From Microcaldota archaeon (GTDB lineage: Archaea > Micrarchaeota > Micrarchaeia > Micrarchaeales > Micrarchaeaceae), in NCBI GenBank assembly GCA_021818545.1, contig JAKATX010000013.1, positions 1-64,000 on the forward strand: a stretch of 64,000 nt of DNA, given 5' to 3'. The notes beneath the pieces were generated by a model. It searched no databases. It had not been told where the DNA came from and was given only the letters and a program-made list of their open reading frames with translations. Each line of letters begins with the position of its first letter. The stretch's first letter is position 1. The translations under genes were made by a program, and so were the position numbers. Positions 17,465 through 30,045 of this stretch are shown in pieces.

Positions 17465-18028
17465 GTGTGGGCGATGCAAGTTTTTCCCAGGATAAGAAGT
17501 TGCGGCGGAGTCTATGGACCGCGGGAGGATTCGGATTTACTTGCCGATGCAGTTTCGAGATACGCATTCGGAAATATGCTAGATTTAGGGACAGGAACAG
17601 GGATTGCAGGCATAACTGCAGCAATGAATGGGTGTGCGGTCACTTTCGCTGATATAAATCCTGATGCAGTAGAGTGCGCTAAGGCCAACGCATCAGACAA
17701 TAAAGTGGAAGGCAAGTTTATAGTAAGCGACATGTTCTCCGGGATAGAGGGCATGTTTGATACCATAGCGTTCAATCCACCGTATCTTCCATCAGAACAG
17801 AGCGATGGAGCGAAGGGCGATATTGCGCTGGAAGGGGGCGGATCAGGCCGCAAACTAATAAACATTTTTCTTAGCGGATTCAAAGAGCATGTGACCAGCA
17901 ACTATGCGGTGCTGCTACTTGAAAGCTCTCTGAACGATTATGAAAGTGATGCAGACAGACTTGGCGCGGAGATAGTCGCCACTAAGCGCATGTTTTTTGA
18001 GGAATTAGCAGTGCTGCTTATAAGATAG
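17465..18028 (+). CDS. Mtq2/HemK2-type N5-glutamine methyltransferase
   Basis: A class I SAM-dependent methyltransferase of about 185 residues. It has YGPREDSDLLADA before the SAM loop LDLGTGTGIAGI, then DINPDAVECAK, and the NPPYLP motif that marks amide- or adenine-directed enzymes. The compact form matches archaeal Mtq2, which methylates the GGQ glutamine of release factor aRF1. The start is GTG 17465 or ATG 17474; neither changes the domain. It follows tyrS by 9 bp and probably shares its transcript, a translation-related pair. Confidence 0.8.
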   Translation: MWAMQVFPRIRSCGGVYGPREDSDLLADAVSRYAFGNMLDLGTGTGIAGITAAMNGCAVTFADINPDAVECAKANASDNKVEGKFIVSDMFSGIEGMFDTIAFNPPYLPSEQSDGAKGDIALEGGGSGRKLINIFLSGFKEHVTSNYAVLLLESSLNDYESDADRLGAEIVATKRMFFEELAVLLIR

Positions 18029-18033
18029 GGCGC

Positions 18034-20830
<2,797 letters not shown>

Positions 20831-21079
20831 ATGCATCAAGCGACATATATTTAGGAAGGTCAAAGTATAAAATTAGTTAACCCGGCATCTTTGTATTCCA
20901 GTTAAAAAGGTGCTGACTCCGAATCTTTATATTTGGCTCTTTCCCATCGTCACATCTTATTATGTTATTTAAATTTAATAATTGTTATGTTTCATGTCAT
21001 TATGGCGGGACCACACGGATTTATGAGATTTTGACAGATTGGATTGCTCTGTGTACGAAGAAGCATCGTTTGGTCGATA

Positions 21080-22381
21080 TTATGCGCTTCTTTGGCCCTT
21101 CGCGCCGCGTGATATTATCAATGCGGTACACAGTATCAAGACGCCGGCGGCTGAGAATGCAAACCAGTATCCGATATAATATGACAGGTAGCCTGCCAGC
21201 GGTGCGCCCACTAGCGCTCCGAAACCTACAAACCCGCTGTATACACTTAGTTTAGTGCTTCTTTTTTCAGTGCCTACGGCCTCGAAAACCATGGTGTTGA
21301 ACGTTGCATAGAAGAGGGCATATGCCATTCCTGCTGCTATAGCGTACAGCACCACGTTTAAGCCGAGAAGGTCTATTCCGGTAAGTAGGACGAATGATAT
21401 GGCAACAAGAATGTAGCCTAATCCCCTGAACACAAGTGACGTTGAGGCTACGGACGATTTCTGCCTTTTTGCCATTATCATGCCTGACTCGTAGAACATT
21501 ATAGCCTGCACTATGTTTCCTACGAGCAAGACTGCCAACACTTCTGAATTATTGAACCCTTGAGCCCTCAGACCGGCGGGGTATGCGGTATTGAATATTG
21601 TGGTACCTATGAAAAACACGAATGTGCCTGCGTATAGCAAGTTTATTTGGTCGCCATTCTTGAAGAATGACGGTTTAGCAGGCAAGAGGCTACGCACTCC
21701 TTTCTGCCTGAATGCCGTGCTCCTGCCCTTAAGAAACAAGATAGGGTTTGATTGAAGCCTGCTCTTGAATGCGAGAATGCTGTCCAGTATTGAGATTCTG
21801 GGGAATGTTGACTGCGGCTCCTGTATGAACGGCATGAATGCCAGTGCGATTATTGCAAATGGTGCAAGCATCAGTATTACGTAACTTGTAGGCAATATCC
21901 CGGAAAGGAATGATGTTAGGACATAACCGAATACGACGCCAACGGTAGAAAGCATCTGCAGCCTTGAGAAACCATTGCCCCATCTATCCTTCGGGTTCGT
22001 TTCCATTATGAGCATATTAAGCGGCATGCTGTTGGCTATCACAAGGAACGTTAGCATGCTGTATATGATTATTGCGCCCATCACGCTTTTTATCAGGAAA
22101 AGGCCGATAAGCGAAAGAAACAATCCAAGAAAAGACACTGCTATGAAAACCTTCCTTTTGTTGTAGGATTCTATCATCCTGCCCCAAAAGATGCTTGCGC
22201 ATATCCACATGGCATTCGATAAGGTCACCGCATAAGAAGCTGAAATTACGGTTCCGTGTAAGTCCAGTATGTATAGTATGATGAGGTTCGAGATCGGGCC
22301 GTATGCTATCTCGTAAGGCAGCATCATGTAGAGCCATTTCGAAGCGCGGTCGCGCGTATGCTTCAGCGGCATGTACAACAA
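21080..22381 (-). CDS. Major facilitator superfamily transporter
   Basis: A 433-residue protein with about 12 hydrophobic helices in two halves separated by a charged loop (residues 195-245). After the second helix comes GRMIESYNKRKVF, a close variant of the MFS motif A between helices 2 and 3. Substrate is unknown. No neighbouring pathway genes indicate one; the flanks are the oxidoreductase genes and fumarase. An alternative start a few codons downstream (MPLKHTRDR) is possible and does not affect the first helix. The 250 bp between its stop and the oxidoreductase start hold no clear gene. Confidence 0.75.
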   Translation of the reverse strand: MLYMPLKHTRDRASKWLYMMLPYEIAYGPISNLIILYILDLHGTVISASYAVTLSNAMWICASIFWGRMIESYNKRKVFIAVSFLGLFLSLIGLFLIKSVMGAIIIYSMLTFLVIANSMPLNMLIMETNPKDRWGNGFSRLQMLSTVGVVFGYVLTSFLSGILPTSYVILMLAPFAIIALAFMPFIQEPQSTFPRISILDSILAFKSRLQSNPILFLKGRSTAFRQKGVRSLLPAKPSFFKNGDQINLLYAGTFVFFIGTTIFNTAYPAGLRAQGFNNSEVLAVLLVGNIVQAIMFYESGMIMAKRQKSSVASTSLVFRGLGYILVAISFVLLTGIDLLGLNVVLYAIAAGMAYALFYATFNTMVFEAVGTEKRSTKLSVYSGFVGFGALVGAPLAGYLSYYIGYWFAFSAAGVLILCTALIISRGAKGQRSA

Positions 22382-22481
22382 CCTTTGGTCGCAAAACCCG
22401 ATTTATCTTCAAGGAAAACGTGCCTGATGCTAGGATGGCAGTGGTTTAATCGCCCGCTATTGGCAGCAGTGGCCCAATCGT

Positions 22482-23861
22482 TCATATCTGCTTGCTAGGG
22501 TCCAGTATCTGCTCGAGCTTTTCCTTAGGCAGCACTTTCATTTCAAGGCACACCTGCATAACGCTCTTGTCTTCTAGGTAGGCGGTCCTTGCTATATCCG
22601 CGGCTTTTGCATAGCCTATGTGGGGGCTCAGAGCAGTGGCCGTGGATATGTTCATCGTTACGTACTTTGATATAGCTACTCTGTTGGGTTTTATGCCAAC
22701 TATGCACCTTTTGGTGAAAGCCCGAGTTCCGTTTGACAGTATGCCTATCGCGAAGACAATATTGTAAGCAATGACAGGCATGAACACATTGAGTTCCAGC
22801 TGACCGCCCGCAGCTGCCGCTTCTACTGCATAGCAATTGCCCAATGCATGGAAGCACACCTGGTTAAGCATCTCGGCCATGCTGGGATTTATCTTGCCTG
22901 GCATTATTGACGAACCCGGCTGGACCGGTGGCAGGACTATTTCGGATATTGCAGTGCGTGGACCGGAACTTAGCAGCCGCATGTCATTGGCTATCTTGCC
23001 CAGTGTCACGGCGACTTCCCTGAGCCCGCCCGCTGCGCGCAGCTCGTCCAGTTGGTTCTGCATAGAGCCGAAGAGGTTGCCTGACTGCGTGAACTTGAAT
23101 CCCGTGGACTTGCGAAGCTCATCTATAGCGTACTTGGAGTAATCCTTGGGTGTGTTTATGCCTGTGCCAAGTGCGGTACCGCCAAGCGGTATCTCAAGAA
23201 GCGCATCGGATGACTGGGAAAGGTGGTGCATCACGGTGTCAATCGCCGTGGCATATCCGGAGAATTCCTGGCCAAGCGTCATCGGGACTGCATCCTGCAG
23301 GTGCGTCCTTCCTACTTTCACTATATCAGCGAACTCCTTGGATTTTGCGCCAAGTGCTGCCTTAAGCTCTTCAAGCGCTGGCAAGAGTTCCTTATGTATG
23401 CCTTCATACATGGCCATGTGCTCAACGCAATGGAAAGTGTCATTTGTGGACTGCGACATGTTAACGTGGTCATTTGGGTGTATAAGCTTGTAGTCGCCGC
23501 GCCTGCCCTTGAGAAGCTCGACTGCCCTATTCGCCACTACTTCATTTACGTTCATGTTCGTACTGGTACCTGCGCCAGCTTGGAATGCGTCCACTACGAA
23601 TTGGTCATCAAACTTGCCGGCAGCGACTTCATCGCAGGCATCGCATATGACAGGGCACAGTTTCTTGTCAAGCTTGCCTGCGCGCATGTTTGCCAAGGCC
23701 GCGGCCTTTTTCAGAATAGCGTAATTGCGTATTATGGCCTTTTGCAGGTGATGGCCGGATACCGGAAAGTTCTCGAACGCCCTCTGGGTCTCGGATCCAT
23801 AATAAGCATCCTTAGGGACCTTCACCTCTCCAAGCACATCTTTCTCTACCCTGAATTCCAT
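22482..23861 (-). CDS. fumC: Fumarate hydratase, class II
   Basis: Hydrates fumarate to malate. This 459-residue member of the aspartase/fumarase family has the signature GSSIMPGKINPSM, the active-site His-Pro region IHPNDHVNMSQSTND, and GRTHLQDAVPMTLGQ. Class II enzymes are oxygen-stable homotetramers without an iron-sulphur cluster. It is divergent from the succinate dehydrogenase operon that starts 145 bp away, and the two enzymes act in succession in the TCA cycle. Aspartate ammonia-lyase is the alternative, but the fumarase-like N terminus argues against it. Confidence 0.9.
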   Translation of the reverse strand: MEFRVEKDVLGEVKVPKDAYYGSETQRAFENFPVSGHHLQKAIIRNYAILKKAAALANMRAGKLDKKLCPVICDACDEVAAGKFDDQFVVDAFQAGAGTSTNMNVNEVVANRAVELLKGRRGDYKLIHPNDHVNMSQSTNDTFHCVEHMAMYEGIHKELLPALEELKAALGAKSKEFADIVKVGRTHLQDAVPMTLGQEFSGYATAIDTVMHHLSQSSDALLEIPLGGTALGTGINTPKDYSKYAIDELRKSTGFKFTQSGNLFGSMQNQLDELRAAGGLREVAVTLGKIANDMRLLSSGPRTAISEIVLPPVQPGSSIMPGKINPSMAEMLNQVCFHALGNCYAVEAAAAGGQLELNVFMPVIAYNIVFAIGILSNGTRAFTKRCIVGIKPNRVAISKYVTMNISTATALSPHIGYAKAADIARTAYLEDKSVMQVCLEMKVLPKEKLEQILDPSKQI

Positions 23862-24005
23862 AGATACACCAAATCGAAATTATATCTGAATTTGAATCAA
23901 AAGCTTTTAGACTTTAGCCCTTTAGGTTGGTGAGCGATAGGTGCAGCGACTTTGGCGCTTGCCAGTAGTTAGTATTTTAAACATATTTAGAGCAAATGAT
24001 AAATT

Positions 24006-25757
24006 ATGGAGTTCCTTGACTATGATATTGTTATACTGGGAAGTGGGTTAGCAGGAATGAGAGCCGCGCTCCAGGCAGCAAGGGCATCTGATGGAAAGGC
24101 AAGGATAGCCCTGATATCAAAACTGCACGCAATGCGAAGCCATTCCGTTTCGGCTGAAGGAGGCATATCCGGCGTCCTGTACCCTGGTGAGCACGGCGAC
24201 AGCGAGGACCTGCACGGATACGACACTGCAAAGGGAGGCGACTTCCTAGGCGATCAAGACGCAATAGAAATGCTTGTAAAGCACGCTCCGGAGGAGATAA
24301 AGCTCTTCGACCATTTGGGAGTGCCATGGAACAGGGACAAGGACGGGAAGATAGTTCTGCGTGCATTCGGTGGCATGAGCATACCAAGGACCGCTTTCGC
24401 GGAGGACAAGACGGGCTTCTTCATGCTTAGCGCGCTTTATGACAACTTGATAGAGTTTGACAACATTAAGATATTCCATGAGCACATGGCCACGAGCCTT
24501 ATACTGGACAGTCATCGCTTCGTTGGGATGACTGCGCTAGATATGGCAAGCGGTGAGATGAAGGCATTTGTCGGTAAGACAGGCATAATAGCTACGGGCG
24601 GATTTGCACGTACATTCGGCTTCACAACGACGGCATATTCAAGCACCGGTGATGGCGCTGCGCTCGCGTACAATGCAGGGCTTCCGCTCAAGGACCTTGA
24701 GTTCATCCAGTTCCATCCTACCGGGCTTATCCCTAGCGGGATACTTATAACTGAAGCGGCAAGGGGAGAGGGCGCTTACCTGATAAACTCAAAAGGCGAG
24801 AGATTCATGGAACGCTACGCTAAGAACAAGATGGAATTGGCACCGCGTGATATAGTGTCCCGCGCCATAGTAACCGAGATAGAGGAGGGCCGCGGCCTGT
24901 CCGAGAAGAGGTTCGGTGACATGAACTTCGTGCACCTGGACATGAGGCACCTGGGCGAATCAAAGCTGTCCGAGAGGCTACCCATGGTCAGGGAAATCGC
25001 GCTTAAGATGATTGGTGTTGATGCTGCCACAGAGCCGCTGCCGGTCGCACCGGTCGCACACTTCACGATGGGCGGCATACACACAAACATAAACGGCAAC
25101 GTGATGTTCAACGATAAAAGCGCAACGACAGGATTGTGGGCAGTAGGCGAGTGCGCATCCGTAAACGTGCACGGGGCGAACAGGTTAGGCAGCAACTCGC
25201 TTAGCCAGTGCGTCATATGGGGCAAGATGGCAGGCAATGCTGCGCTGCAGTCCATACGCGACTTGGGGCTCACGACCGAACTATCGCCCAAGCTTAAGAA
25301 GCGCATAGATGCGGAGGAAGGCAAGCTGCACAAGCTTCTCGAAAGCGATGGCAAGGAGAATCCATACGACATAAGGAAGGCCTTATGGCGCACCATGGAC
25401 TTGAAGGCCGGCCCGTATAGGAATGTCAAGTCGCTGAAACAGGCAAAAACCGAGATAGCCAAGCTCCGGAAGCAATTCAATGATATACATATAGATGACA
25501 AGAGCATGGTCTACAACGTTAACCTAAGGGACTCGATCGAGATAATGAACATGCTGGATTTAGCGGCAGTGGTCGTAGCAGGTGCCCTTGCAAGGAAGGA
25601 ATCTAGGGGCGCGCACGCTAGGAGGGACTTCACTAAAAGGGATGACAAGTCGTGGATGAAGCACACCATAGCGCGCAGGCAGGCGGACGGCAAGATAAAG
25701 CTCTCCTACACACCGGTAAAGATAACAAAGTGGAAGCCCGAGGAGAGGAAGTATTAG
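24006..25757 (+). CDS. sdhA: Succinate dehydrogenase/fumarate reductase, flavoprotein subunit
   Basis: A 583-residue FAD protein. The dinucleotide loop is VILGSGLAGMRAALQA. The His carrying covalent FAD lies in MRSHSVSAEGGISG. The substrate region has QFHPTGLIPSGILITEAARGEG, with HFTMGGIHTN and the catalytic Arg region farther on. It is first in the operon sdhA-C-D-B and would couple succinate oxidation to quinone reduction, feeding fumarate to the divergent fumC product. Codon use and length are normal. Confidence 0.95.
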   Translation: MEFLDYDIVILGSGLAGMRAALQAARASDGKARIALISKLHAMRSHSVSAEGGISGVLYPGEHGDSEDLHGYDTAKGGDFLGDQDAIEMLVKHAPEEIKLFDHLGVPWNRDKDGKIVLRAFGGMSIPRTAFAEDKTGFFMLSALYDNLIEFDNIKIFHEHMATSLILDSHRFVGMTALDMASGEMKAFVGKTGIIATGGFARTFGFTTTAYSSTGDGAALAYNAGLPLKDLEFIQFHPTGLIPSGILITEAARGEGAYLINSKGERFMERYAKNKMELAPRDIVSRAIVTEIEEGRGLSEKRFGDMNFVHLDMRHLGESKLSERLPMVREIALKMIGVDAATEPLPVAPVAHFTMGGIHTNINGNVMFNDKSATTGLWAVGECASVNVHGANRLGSNSLSQCVIWGKMAGNAALQSIRDLGLTTELSPKLKKRIDAEEGKLHKLLESDGKENPYDIRKALWRTMDLKAGPYRNVKSLKQAKTEIAKLRKQFNDIHIDDKSMVYNVNLRDSIEIMNMLDLAAVVVAGALARKESRGAHARRDFTKRDDKSWMKHTIARRQADGKIKLSYTPVKITKWKPEERKY

Positions 25758-25765
25758 GTAGTGCG

Positions 25766-26179
25766 ATGGAGAAGAAGCTTTACGACATGCGTGGAGGGCA
25801 GGGCCGGATACACAGGCTTGTCAACTTCGACATAGAGGGATTCGTGCATATGCTATTCTTCAGGGTGCTAATCTTCGCTTCGATTATATACGGTGTCCTC
25901 CTGTTGCTTTCATTCGTAACTTTTATACCGGCGACCCTCATCAAGCTCTTCACAGTGGTTGTTTGGATACTCATAACGCCCCAGTTCTTTGAAAGCGTGA
26001 AGATGATATCTATGATGGGCACAAGGGGGCTGTCTTACGGCCATTTCAGCCAGGAGCGCATCATACTTGACAAGGCGAAATACAAGGTACACACTCTGCC
26101 TTTTGACATCCTGCCCTACGCAGTGATGCTGCTATGGGTATCAGGCTTCGCAGTCATGCTGGTGTGGTGGAGCATATGA
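25766..26179 (+). CDS. sdhC: Succinate dehydrogenase membrane anchor subunit (SdhC-like)
   Basis: A 137-residue protein with a cytoplasmic head containing IHRLVNFDIEG and three hydrophobic stretches (about 30-50, 53-75 and 113-136). The frame extends farther upstream inside sdhA, but the ATG at 25766 is 8 bp after the sdhA stop and is the sensible start. The assignment rests on operon position between sdhA and sdhB and on topology; sequence identity to known SdhC proteins is not obvious. It would hold quinone and possibly heme. Confidence 0.7.
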   Translation: MEKKLYDMRGGQGRIHRLVNFDIEGFVHMLFFRVLIFASIIYGVLLLLSFVTFIPATLIKLFTVVVWILITPQFFESVKMISMMGTRGLSYGHFSQERIILDKAKYKVHTLPFDILPYAVMLLWVSGFAVMLVWWSI

Positions 26180-26388
26180 GCAAAGGATTTAGCATAGCGA
26201 GGTTCTTCTACGCAGCGATGGTAGGCCTGCCGGTATTCCTCTGGCTCATAGCCATGCTGTTGCTTGTGAATGCTTTCTTCCCATCCTATATTACGGCTTA
26301 CATAATAGACATATTTGCTTTTCTCCTAGGTTTGGCTTCATTGGTGTTCGGTGTCGTGGGATTCTGGGAGGTGTTTATGCATGAATGA
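26176..26388 (+). CDS. sdhD: Small succinate dehydrogenase membrane anchor (SdhD-like)
   Basis: A 70-residue protein with two transmembrane helices (about 8-30 and 38-63). It starts in an ATGA overlap with sdhC and overlaps sdhB by 8 bp, so translation of all three is probably coupled. The call is by position and topology; a longer frame beginning at 26134 would run through sdhC and is rejected. It is shorter than bacterial SdhD, which usually has three helices. Confidence 0.65.
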   Translation: MSKGFSIARFFYAAMVGLPVFLWLIAMLLLVNAFFPSYITAYIIDIFAFLLGLASLVFGVVGFWEVFMHE

Positions 26389-27139
26389 CTCTAATTACAC
26401 TAGAAAGATAAGGTTTGTGATAGAGGCTTACAGCCCGGAGACCGAGTCTTTTGTAAACTCCAGCAGGACTATAGAGGCCACAAACCTGACCACGGTGCTT
26501 GATGCCATCATAAAAGTGAACGAGACCGAGAAGCACAAGGTGGCTGCCAGGTACAGCTGCAGGATGGGAATATGCGGTTCATGCGCCATGGTCATAAACG
26601 GCAGGCCAAAGCTGGCATGCGAGACAAATATATTCAAAGAGCAGAGCAACACCATAACTGTGGGTCCGATGCAGGGGCACCCAATACTTAAAGGACTTGT
26701 CACTGATTTTGACGACTTCTTCTCGCACCACAAAAGCGTAAAGCCGTGGATAGTCAGGGAGGATCCGGCGGAGAAGTACAGCGTCGGGAAGGAATTCATG
26801 CAGACGGATGAGCAGCGAGACAAGTTCCTGCCGTTTGCGGAGTGCATAAAATGCGGATTGTGCGTAGATGCATGCCCGGTATCAAATATAAAGAAGGATT
26901 ACAAGGGGCCGCAGGCGCTTGCGCAGGCATATAGGTATTATGCGGATTCAAAGGACCAGGTAGGCGGAAGCAGGCTTGATTACCTGGACTCGATGGAAGG
27001 AGCGTGGGGATGCGAATTTTCAGGTTCCTGCTCCAAGGTATGCCCCAAGTCCGTCGATCCAGCATTCGCCATACAACTGCTAAAGGGGGAGATAGCCAAG
27101 AGGCGCCTGAAGGAAGCCTTGGGGCGAAAGGAGGATTAG
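26381..27139 (+). CDS. sdhB: Succinate dehydrogenase, iron-sulphur subunit
   Basis: A 252-residue protein passing electrons from FAD to the membrane. The N-terminal domain ligates a 2Fe-2S centre through YSCRMGICGSC and a later Cys in KLACETN. The C-terminal ferredoxin domain has CIKCGLCVDACPVS and then CEFSGSCSKVCP, giving the 4Fe-4S and 3Fe-4S sets. The start is the ATG at 26381, inside the end of sdhD. It is the last gene of the operon. Confidence 0.95.
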   Translation: MNDSNYTRKIRFVIEAYSPETESFVNSSRTIEATNLTTVLDAIIKVNETEKHKVAARYSCRMGICGSCAMVINGRPKLACETNIFKEQSNTITVGPMQGHPILKGLVTDFDDFFSHHKSVKPWIVREDPAEKYSVGKEFMQTDEQRDKFLPFAECIKCGLCVDACPVSNIKKDYKGPQALAQAYRYYADSKDQVGGSRLDYLDSMEGAWGCEFSGSCSKVCPKSVDPAFAIQLLKGEIAKRRLKEALGRKED

Positions 27140-27218
27140 CAAAGAATGCGCTAACCTGCTGAAACGCCTAGATTTTGTATTCGAAACATAGTTAAAGCCT
27201 AAACAATGTTGAATCACC

Positions 27219-28097
27219 ATGATAATCATAGGCGGACCCGCCTCGAATGGATTGGAAGACAGCATAGCCAAAGCGCTGAACGAGAAATCCGCCAAGGTGG
27301 TGGACAAGCTTTTCCCGGACGGCGAATCGTATATAAAGATGCCTGATGAAATTGACGGAGAAGATGTTGTTCTTGTGCAATCTACCTACAGCCCACAGGA
27401 CAAGCACATTATGGAGCTGCTGCTGATGGCCGACACTGCTAGGGACTTGAATGCCAATAGCATAACCGCGGTGGTGCCGTACATGGCGTATATGAGGCAG
27501 GACCGTAGATTCACGAATGGCGAGGCAGTAAGTGCCCAGGCTATGCTGCGTTTCATGAATGCAGCAGGCATAACCTCTCTGGTCGTAGTCCAACCGCACA
27601 AGAGCACGCCATTCACTGCTTTCCATGGAAATGTCAGCCTTGTCGATCCAATACCATTACAGGCAAAAGCAGTATCCAAGATAATAAGCGATCCTGTGGT
27701 GCTGGCTCCGGACAAAGGTGGCATAAACAGGGCTGAGGAACTGGCAGGCATGCTGAAGTGCAAATTCTCACACATAGACAAGGTTAGGGATAGCGTTACT
27801 TGGGAAGTCAAGGTCGAGGCTCCGCTCGTAGGCTCATTTGAGGGCAAGGATGTCGTCATAGTGGATGATATAATAAGCACGGGAGGGACAATAGCCCAGG
27901 CAGCACGCGAGGTGCTGTCCAGGGGCGCCGAGAAGGTTATAGCAGTAGCGACACACTTGGTAATGGCCAATGGCGCTAGGGACAGACTCAAAGGTGCAGG
28001 AGTATCTGAAATATTTGGCATCAACACGGTTCCGTATCAAGATGCAAAGATACTTGATATAGGCAGCCAGATAGCGGCATCACTTACAAAGATTTGA
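27219..28097 (+). CDS. prs: Ribose-phosphate pyrophosphokinase
   Basis: Makes PRPP from ribose 5-phosphate and ATP for nucleotide, His and Trp synthesis. The 292-residue protein has FPDGESYIKMPDEIDGEDV near the N terminus, the Mg/ATP segment YMAYMRQDRRFTNGEAVS, and the PRPP loop VIVDDIISTGGTI. Its length matches archaeal short PRPP synthetases lacking some bacterial allosteric extensions. It converges with the methyltransferase gene, and the two overlap by 14 bp at their 3' ends. Confidence 0.93.
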   Translation: MIIIGGPASNGLEDSIAKALNEKSAKVVDKLFPDGESYIKMPDEIDGEDVVLVQSTYSPQDKHIMELLLMADTARDLNANSITAVVPYMAYMRQDRRFTNGEAVSAQAMLRFMNAAGITSLVVVQPHKSTPFTAFHGNVSLVDPIPLQAKAVSKIISDPVVLAPDKGGINRAEELAGMLKCKFSHIDKVRDSVTWEVKVEAPLVGSFEGKDVVIVDDIISTGGTIAQAAREVLSRGAEKVIAVATHLVMANGARDRLKGAGVSEIFGINTVPYQDAKILDIGSQIAASLTKI

Positions 28098-28701
28098 CCG
28101 CAAATATGCACAGCTGGCCGTAGGAATCCAAGTGCACGTCTTTTATATCGAATTCCTTGAATGCGCTGCGCAATGTGCTGGCAGTGAAATAATGGTGCAA
28201 CAGTCCTTTTTCACCGCCATCCAACGGCACGTATGTATATTTGGATGTGAAACGGTGCTTGCTGCCGGCCAGGGCGCGTCTGCTCTGCACTGATATGAAT
28301 AACATGCCGCCTTTTTTCAGCACCCTTCCTATTTCTCCTACAATCTTCTTAATGCCGTTAATTGTGTTATGATCTATGACTTGTATCGATATCATGGCAT
28401 CGAAGAAGCCACTTCGAAAAGGTATCCCGTCAGACATGTCGTGCACGGAAACATGGGCTTTTAGGCCCTTGGCGTTAAGGCGCTGCTTTGTATAGCGTAT
28501 GCCTGTCGCGGACATGTCGAAACCGTAGACATCAAACCCTTTCCTTGACAGATAGATCATGTGCCTACCGCTGCCACAGCCCAGATCCAGTACCTTTTCT
28601 GCGCCGGCGCGCTTGAATGCAGCGGCCACTTTTGGCATGTCCTCATGTATGCCATACCATGTTATCCCTTCTGACTTGAATATGTCTTCCCAGTTGCCCA
28701 T
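28084..28701 (-). CDS. SAM-dependent methyltransferase, class I
   Basis: A 205-residue protein with the SAM loop VLDLGCGSGRHMIYL (near residue 38), the acidic residue in VYGFDMSATGI, and a motif IV region DAMISIQVIDH. It resembles small ubiquinone/tellurite-resistance-type methyltransferases of unassigned substrate. The ATG at 28701 is preferred over the GTG at 28710. Its 3' end overlaps prs by 14 bp. Without a conserved partner, the substrate cannot be named. Confidence 0.75.
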   Translation of the reverse strand: MGNWEDIFKSEGITWYGIHEDMPKVAAAFKRAGAEKVLDLGCGSGRHMIYLSRKGFDVYGFDMSATGIRYTKQRLNAKGLKAHVSVHDMSDGIPFRSGFFDAMISIQVIDHNTINGIKKIVGEIGRVLKKGGMLFISVQSRRALAGSKHRFTSKYTYVPLDGGEKGLLHHYFTASTLRSAFKEFDIKDVHLDSYGQLCIFAVKSL

Positions 28702-28778
28702 CCGAATCACGATTACTGATTTGATTATGCTACGATGCTAAGCTGTTGCCAATTTAATTGGAGAATAAGCATTGGCAA

Positions 28779-29396
28779 TTACTTCCTAAGCATCTTTGGC
28801 AGCAGCAGCTCCCTGACATCGACCCAAGTCTGGGCGACCACTATCTTATTATGGCTGTTCAGTATGACTTGCTCATCAATCTCGCTCCATGGCTGCTTTA
28901 TCACTATAACGTTCTTGTCAAGCACGGCCACCTGCTTGGCTACTGCGAAGTAATCATCAACGTATATGTCTGCGCCCTCGTTCTGCTTGTCTGCCTGATG
29001 CTTTACATGCACAAACTTATCATATGTTATATTGTTTATCCTTAGCCAGTCCTTTATCTGATCGTCTGTGCCTACCGCCGCAGTAACAACGTGTATCTCG
29101 TAATCTTTGTGCACTTCTCTTAGTATCGCAGGTATGCTATTATCTACGAGGCCTATGTGCTTGTAGTTGTCCCATATCTCCTTAAGTATGCCTATGAATT
29201 CCGCCCTTGTCATAGAAGGCACTAGGTCTTCTACATGATATTTGGTCAACTGTTCGACTGTCAGATGTGCATCTGGATAGCGATCATTTACTATTTTCAC
29301 TATCTGGGTTGCAAGGTCTGCTATGGTGCCATCTACGTCCAAGGCTATGACTTTTTTTGCCTGCTGGGCCTCTATCGGCACGTCCTTTGTGACCAT
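28779..29396 (-). CDS. HAD-fold 5'-nucleotidase-like phosphatase
   Basis: A 205-residue HAD phosphatase. Motif I is ALDVDGTIAD, motif II sits in HVVTAAVGT, and the acidic motif IV reads IYVDDYF. The layout matches the deoxyribonucleotidase (NT5C) group, where a small helical cap between motifs I and II binds a nucleotide. It may recycle deoxynucleoside monophosphates; phosphoglycolate phosphatase is an alternative. It is divergent from the coiled-coil protein gene at 29569. Confidence 0.65.
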   Translation of the reverse strand: MVTKDVPIEAQQAKKVIALDVDGTIADLATQIVKIVNDRYPDAHLTVEQLTKYHVEDLVPSMTRAEFIGILKEIWDNYKHIGLVDNSIPAILREVHKDYEIHVVTAAVGTDDQIKDWLRINNITYDKFVHVKHQADKQNEGADIYVDDYFAVAKQVAVLDKNVIVIKQPWSEIDEQVILNSHNKIVVAQTWVDVRELLLPKMLRK

Positions 29397-29568
29397 TTGA
29401 ATCCAATATTTAATTTATGGGGATAGGTACATAATGGTTCCCTAATGCCAATTTTACCGTTTTTATGGAACTTTTGTATATTGTATACGCTGAGCAAAAT
29501 TTAAGCCGGGACTCGTATGATAACCATTATATACTTATTCCGATTAATGAGATTTTATAGTGATTTAC

Positions 29569-29991
29569 ATGGAAGCAACAATTAACAGGGCCACTAAGAA
29601 GTCGGGAGTCAAGGAAGAAGAAGCCAGCGATATGATCAAGGAGGATTCTGATGCCTTAAAAAATGCTGTCCGCAAAGAGCGGGAGGAGCTTAAGGCATTT
29701 GCAAAGGAAGAGGAGGAGAAGGCTAAGGCAATGAACAGCGTTAGCTGGACAGTGCTTGGATGCGGAGGAGTAGGATTTTTACTAATCTCAGCGGCATTCC
29801 CACCAGCTGCAATAGTCGCCGTGCCATGCGGCATAGGATTAATCGGTGCGTATGCCATATCGAACCATTGGGCACATGTGCACATGGAGCGCGCGAAAGA
29901 TTATACGAGAAGGGCTAAGGAAAAGAAAGCTTTTGGGTCATCCTCAGATTCGATTGATTGGGAGGGCGCTGACTTAACACAGGATGCCTGA
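29569..29991 (+). CDS. Coiled-coil membrane protein of unknown function
   Basis: A 140-residue protein: residues 1-55 are a highly charged Glu/Lys helix likely to form a coiled coil, followed by two hydrophobic segments (about 57-77 and 79-100) and a charged tail. A GTG exists at 29560; the ATG at 29569 is preferred. A TTATATAC element near 29527-29534 and an ATTTTATAG near 29551 are candidate TATA boxes. No family is recognised. The hairpin of two helices with both ends inside suggests a membrane-tethered coiled coil. Confidence 0.55.
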   Translation: MEATINRATKKSGVKEEEASDMIKEDSDALKNAVRKEREELKAFAKEEEEKAKAMNSVSWTVLGCGGVGFLLISAAFPPAAIVAVPCGIGLIGAYAISNHWAHVHMERAKDYTRRAKEKKAFGSSSDSIDWEGADLTQDA

Positions 29992-30045
29992 GCGGCTTTC
30001 GCTTCCTGGCCGGGGCATTTATTTCACGCCATAAAGAGCAGTATA

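Noticed and set aside
20962-21255. Possible small gene before the MFS transporter
   Set aside because: Mostly antisense to the transporter's 3' end, and residues do not look like a natural protein.
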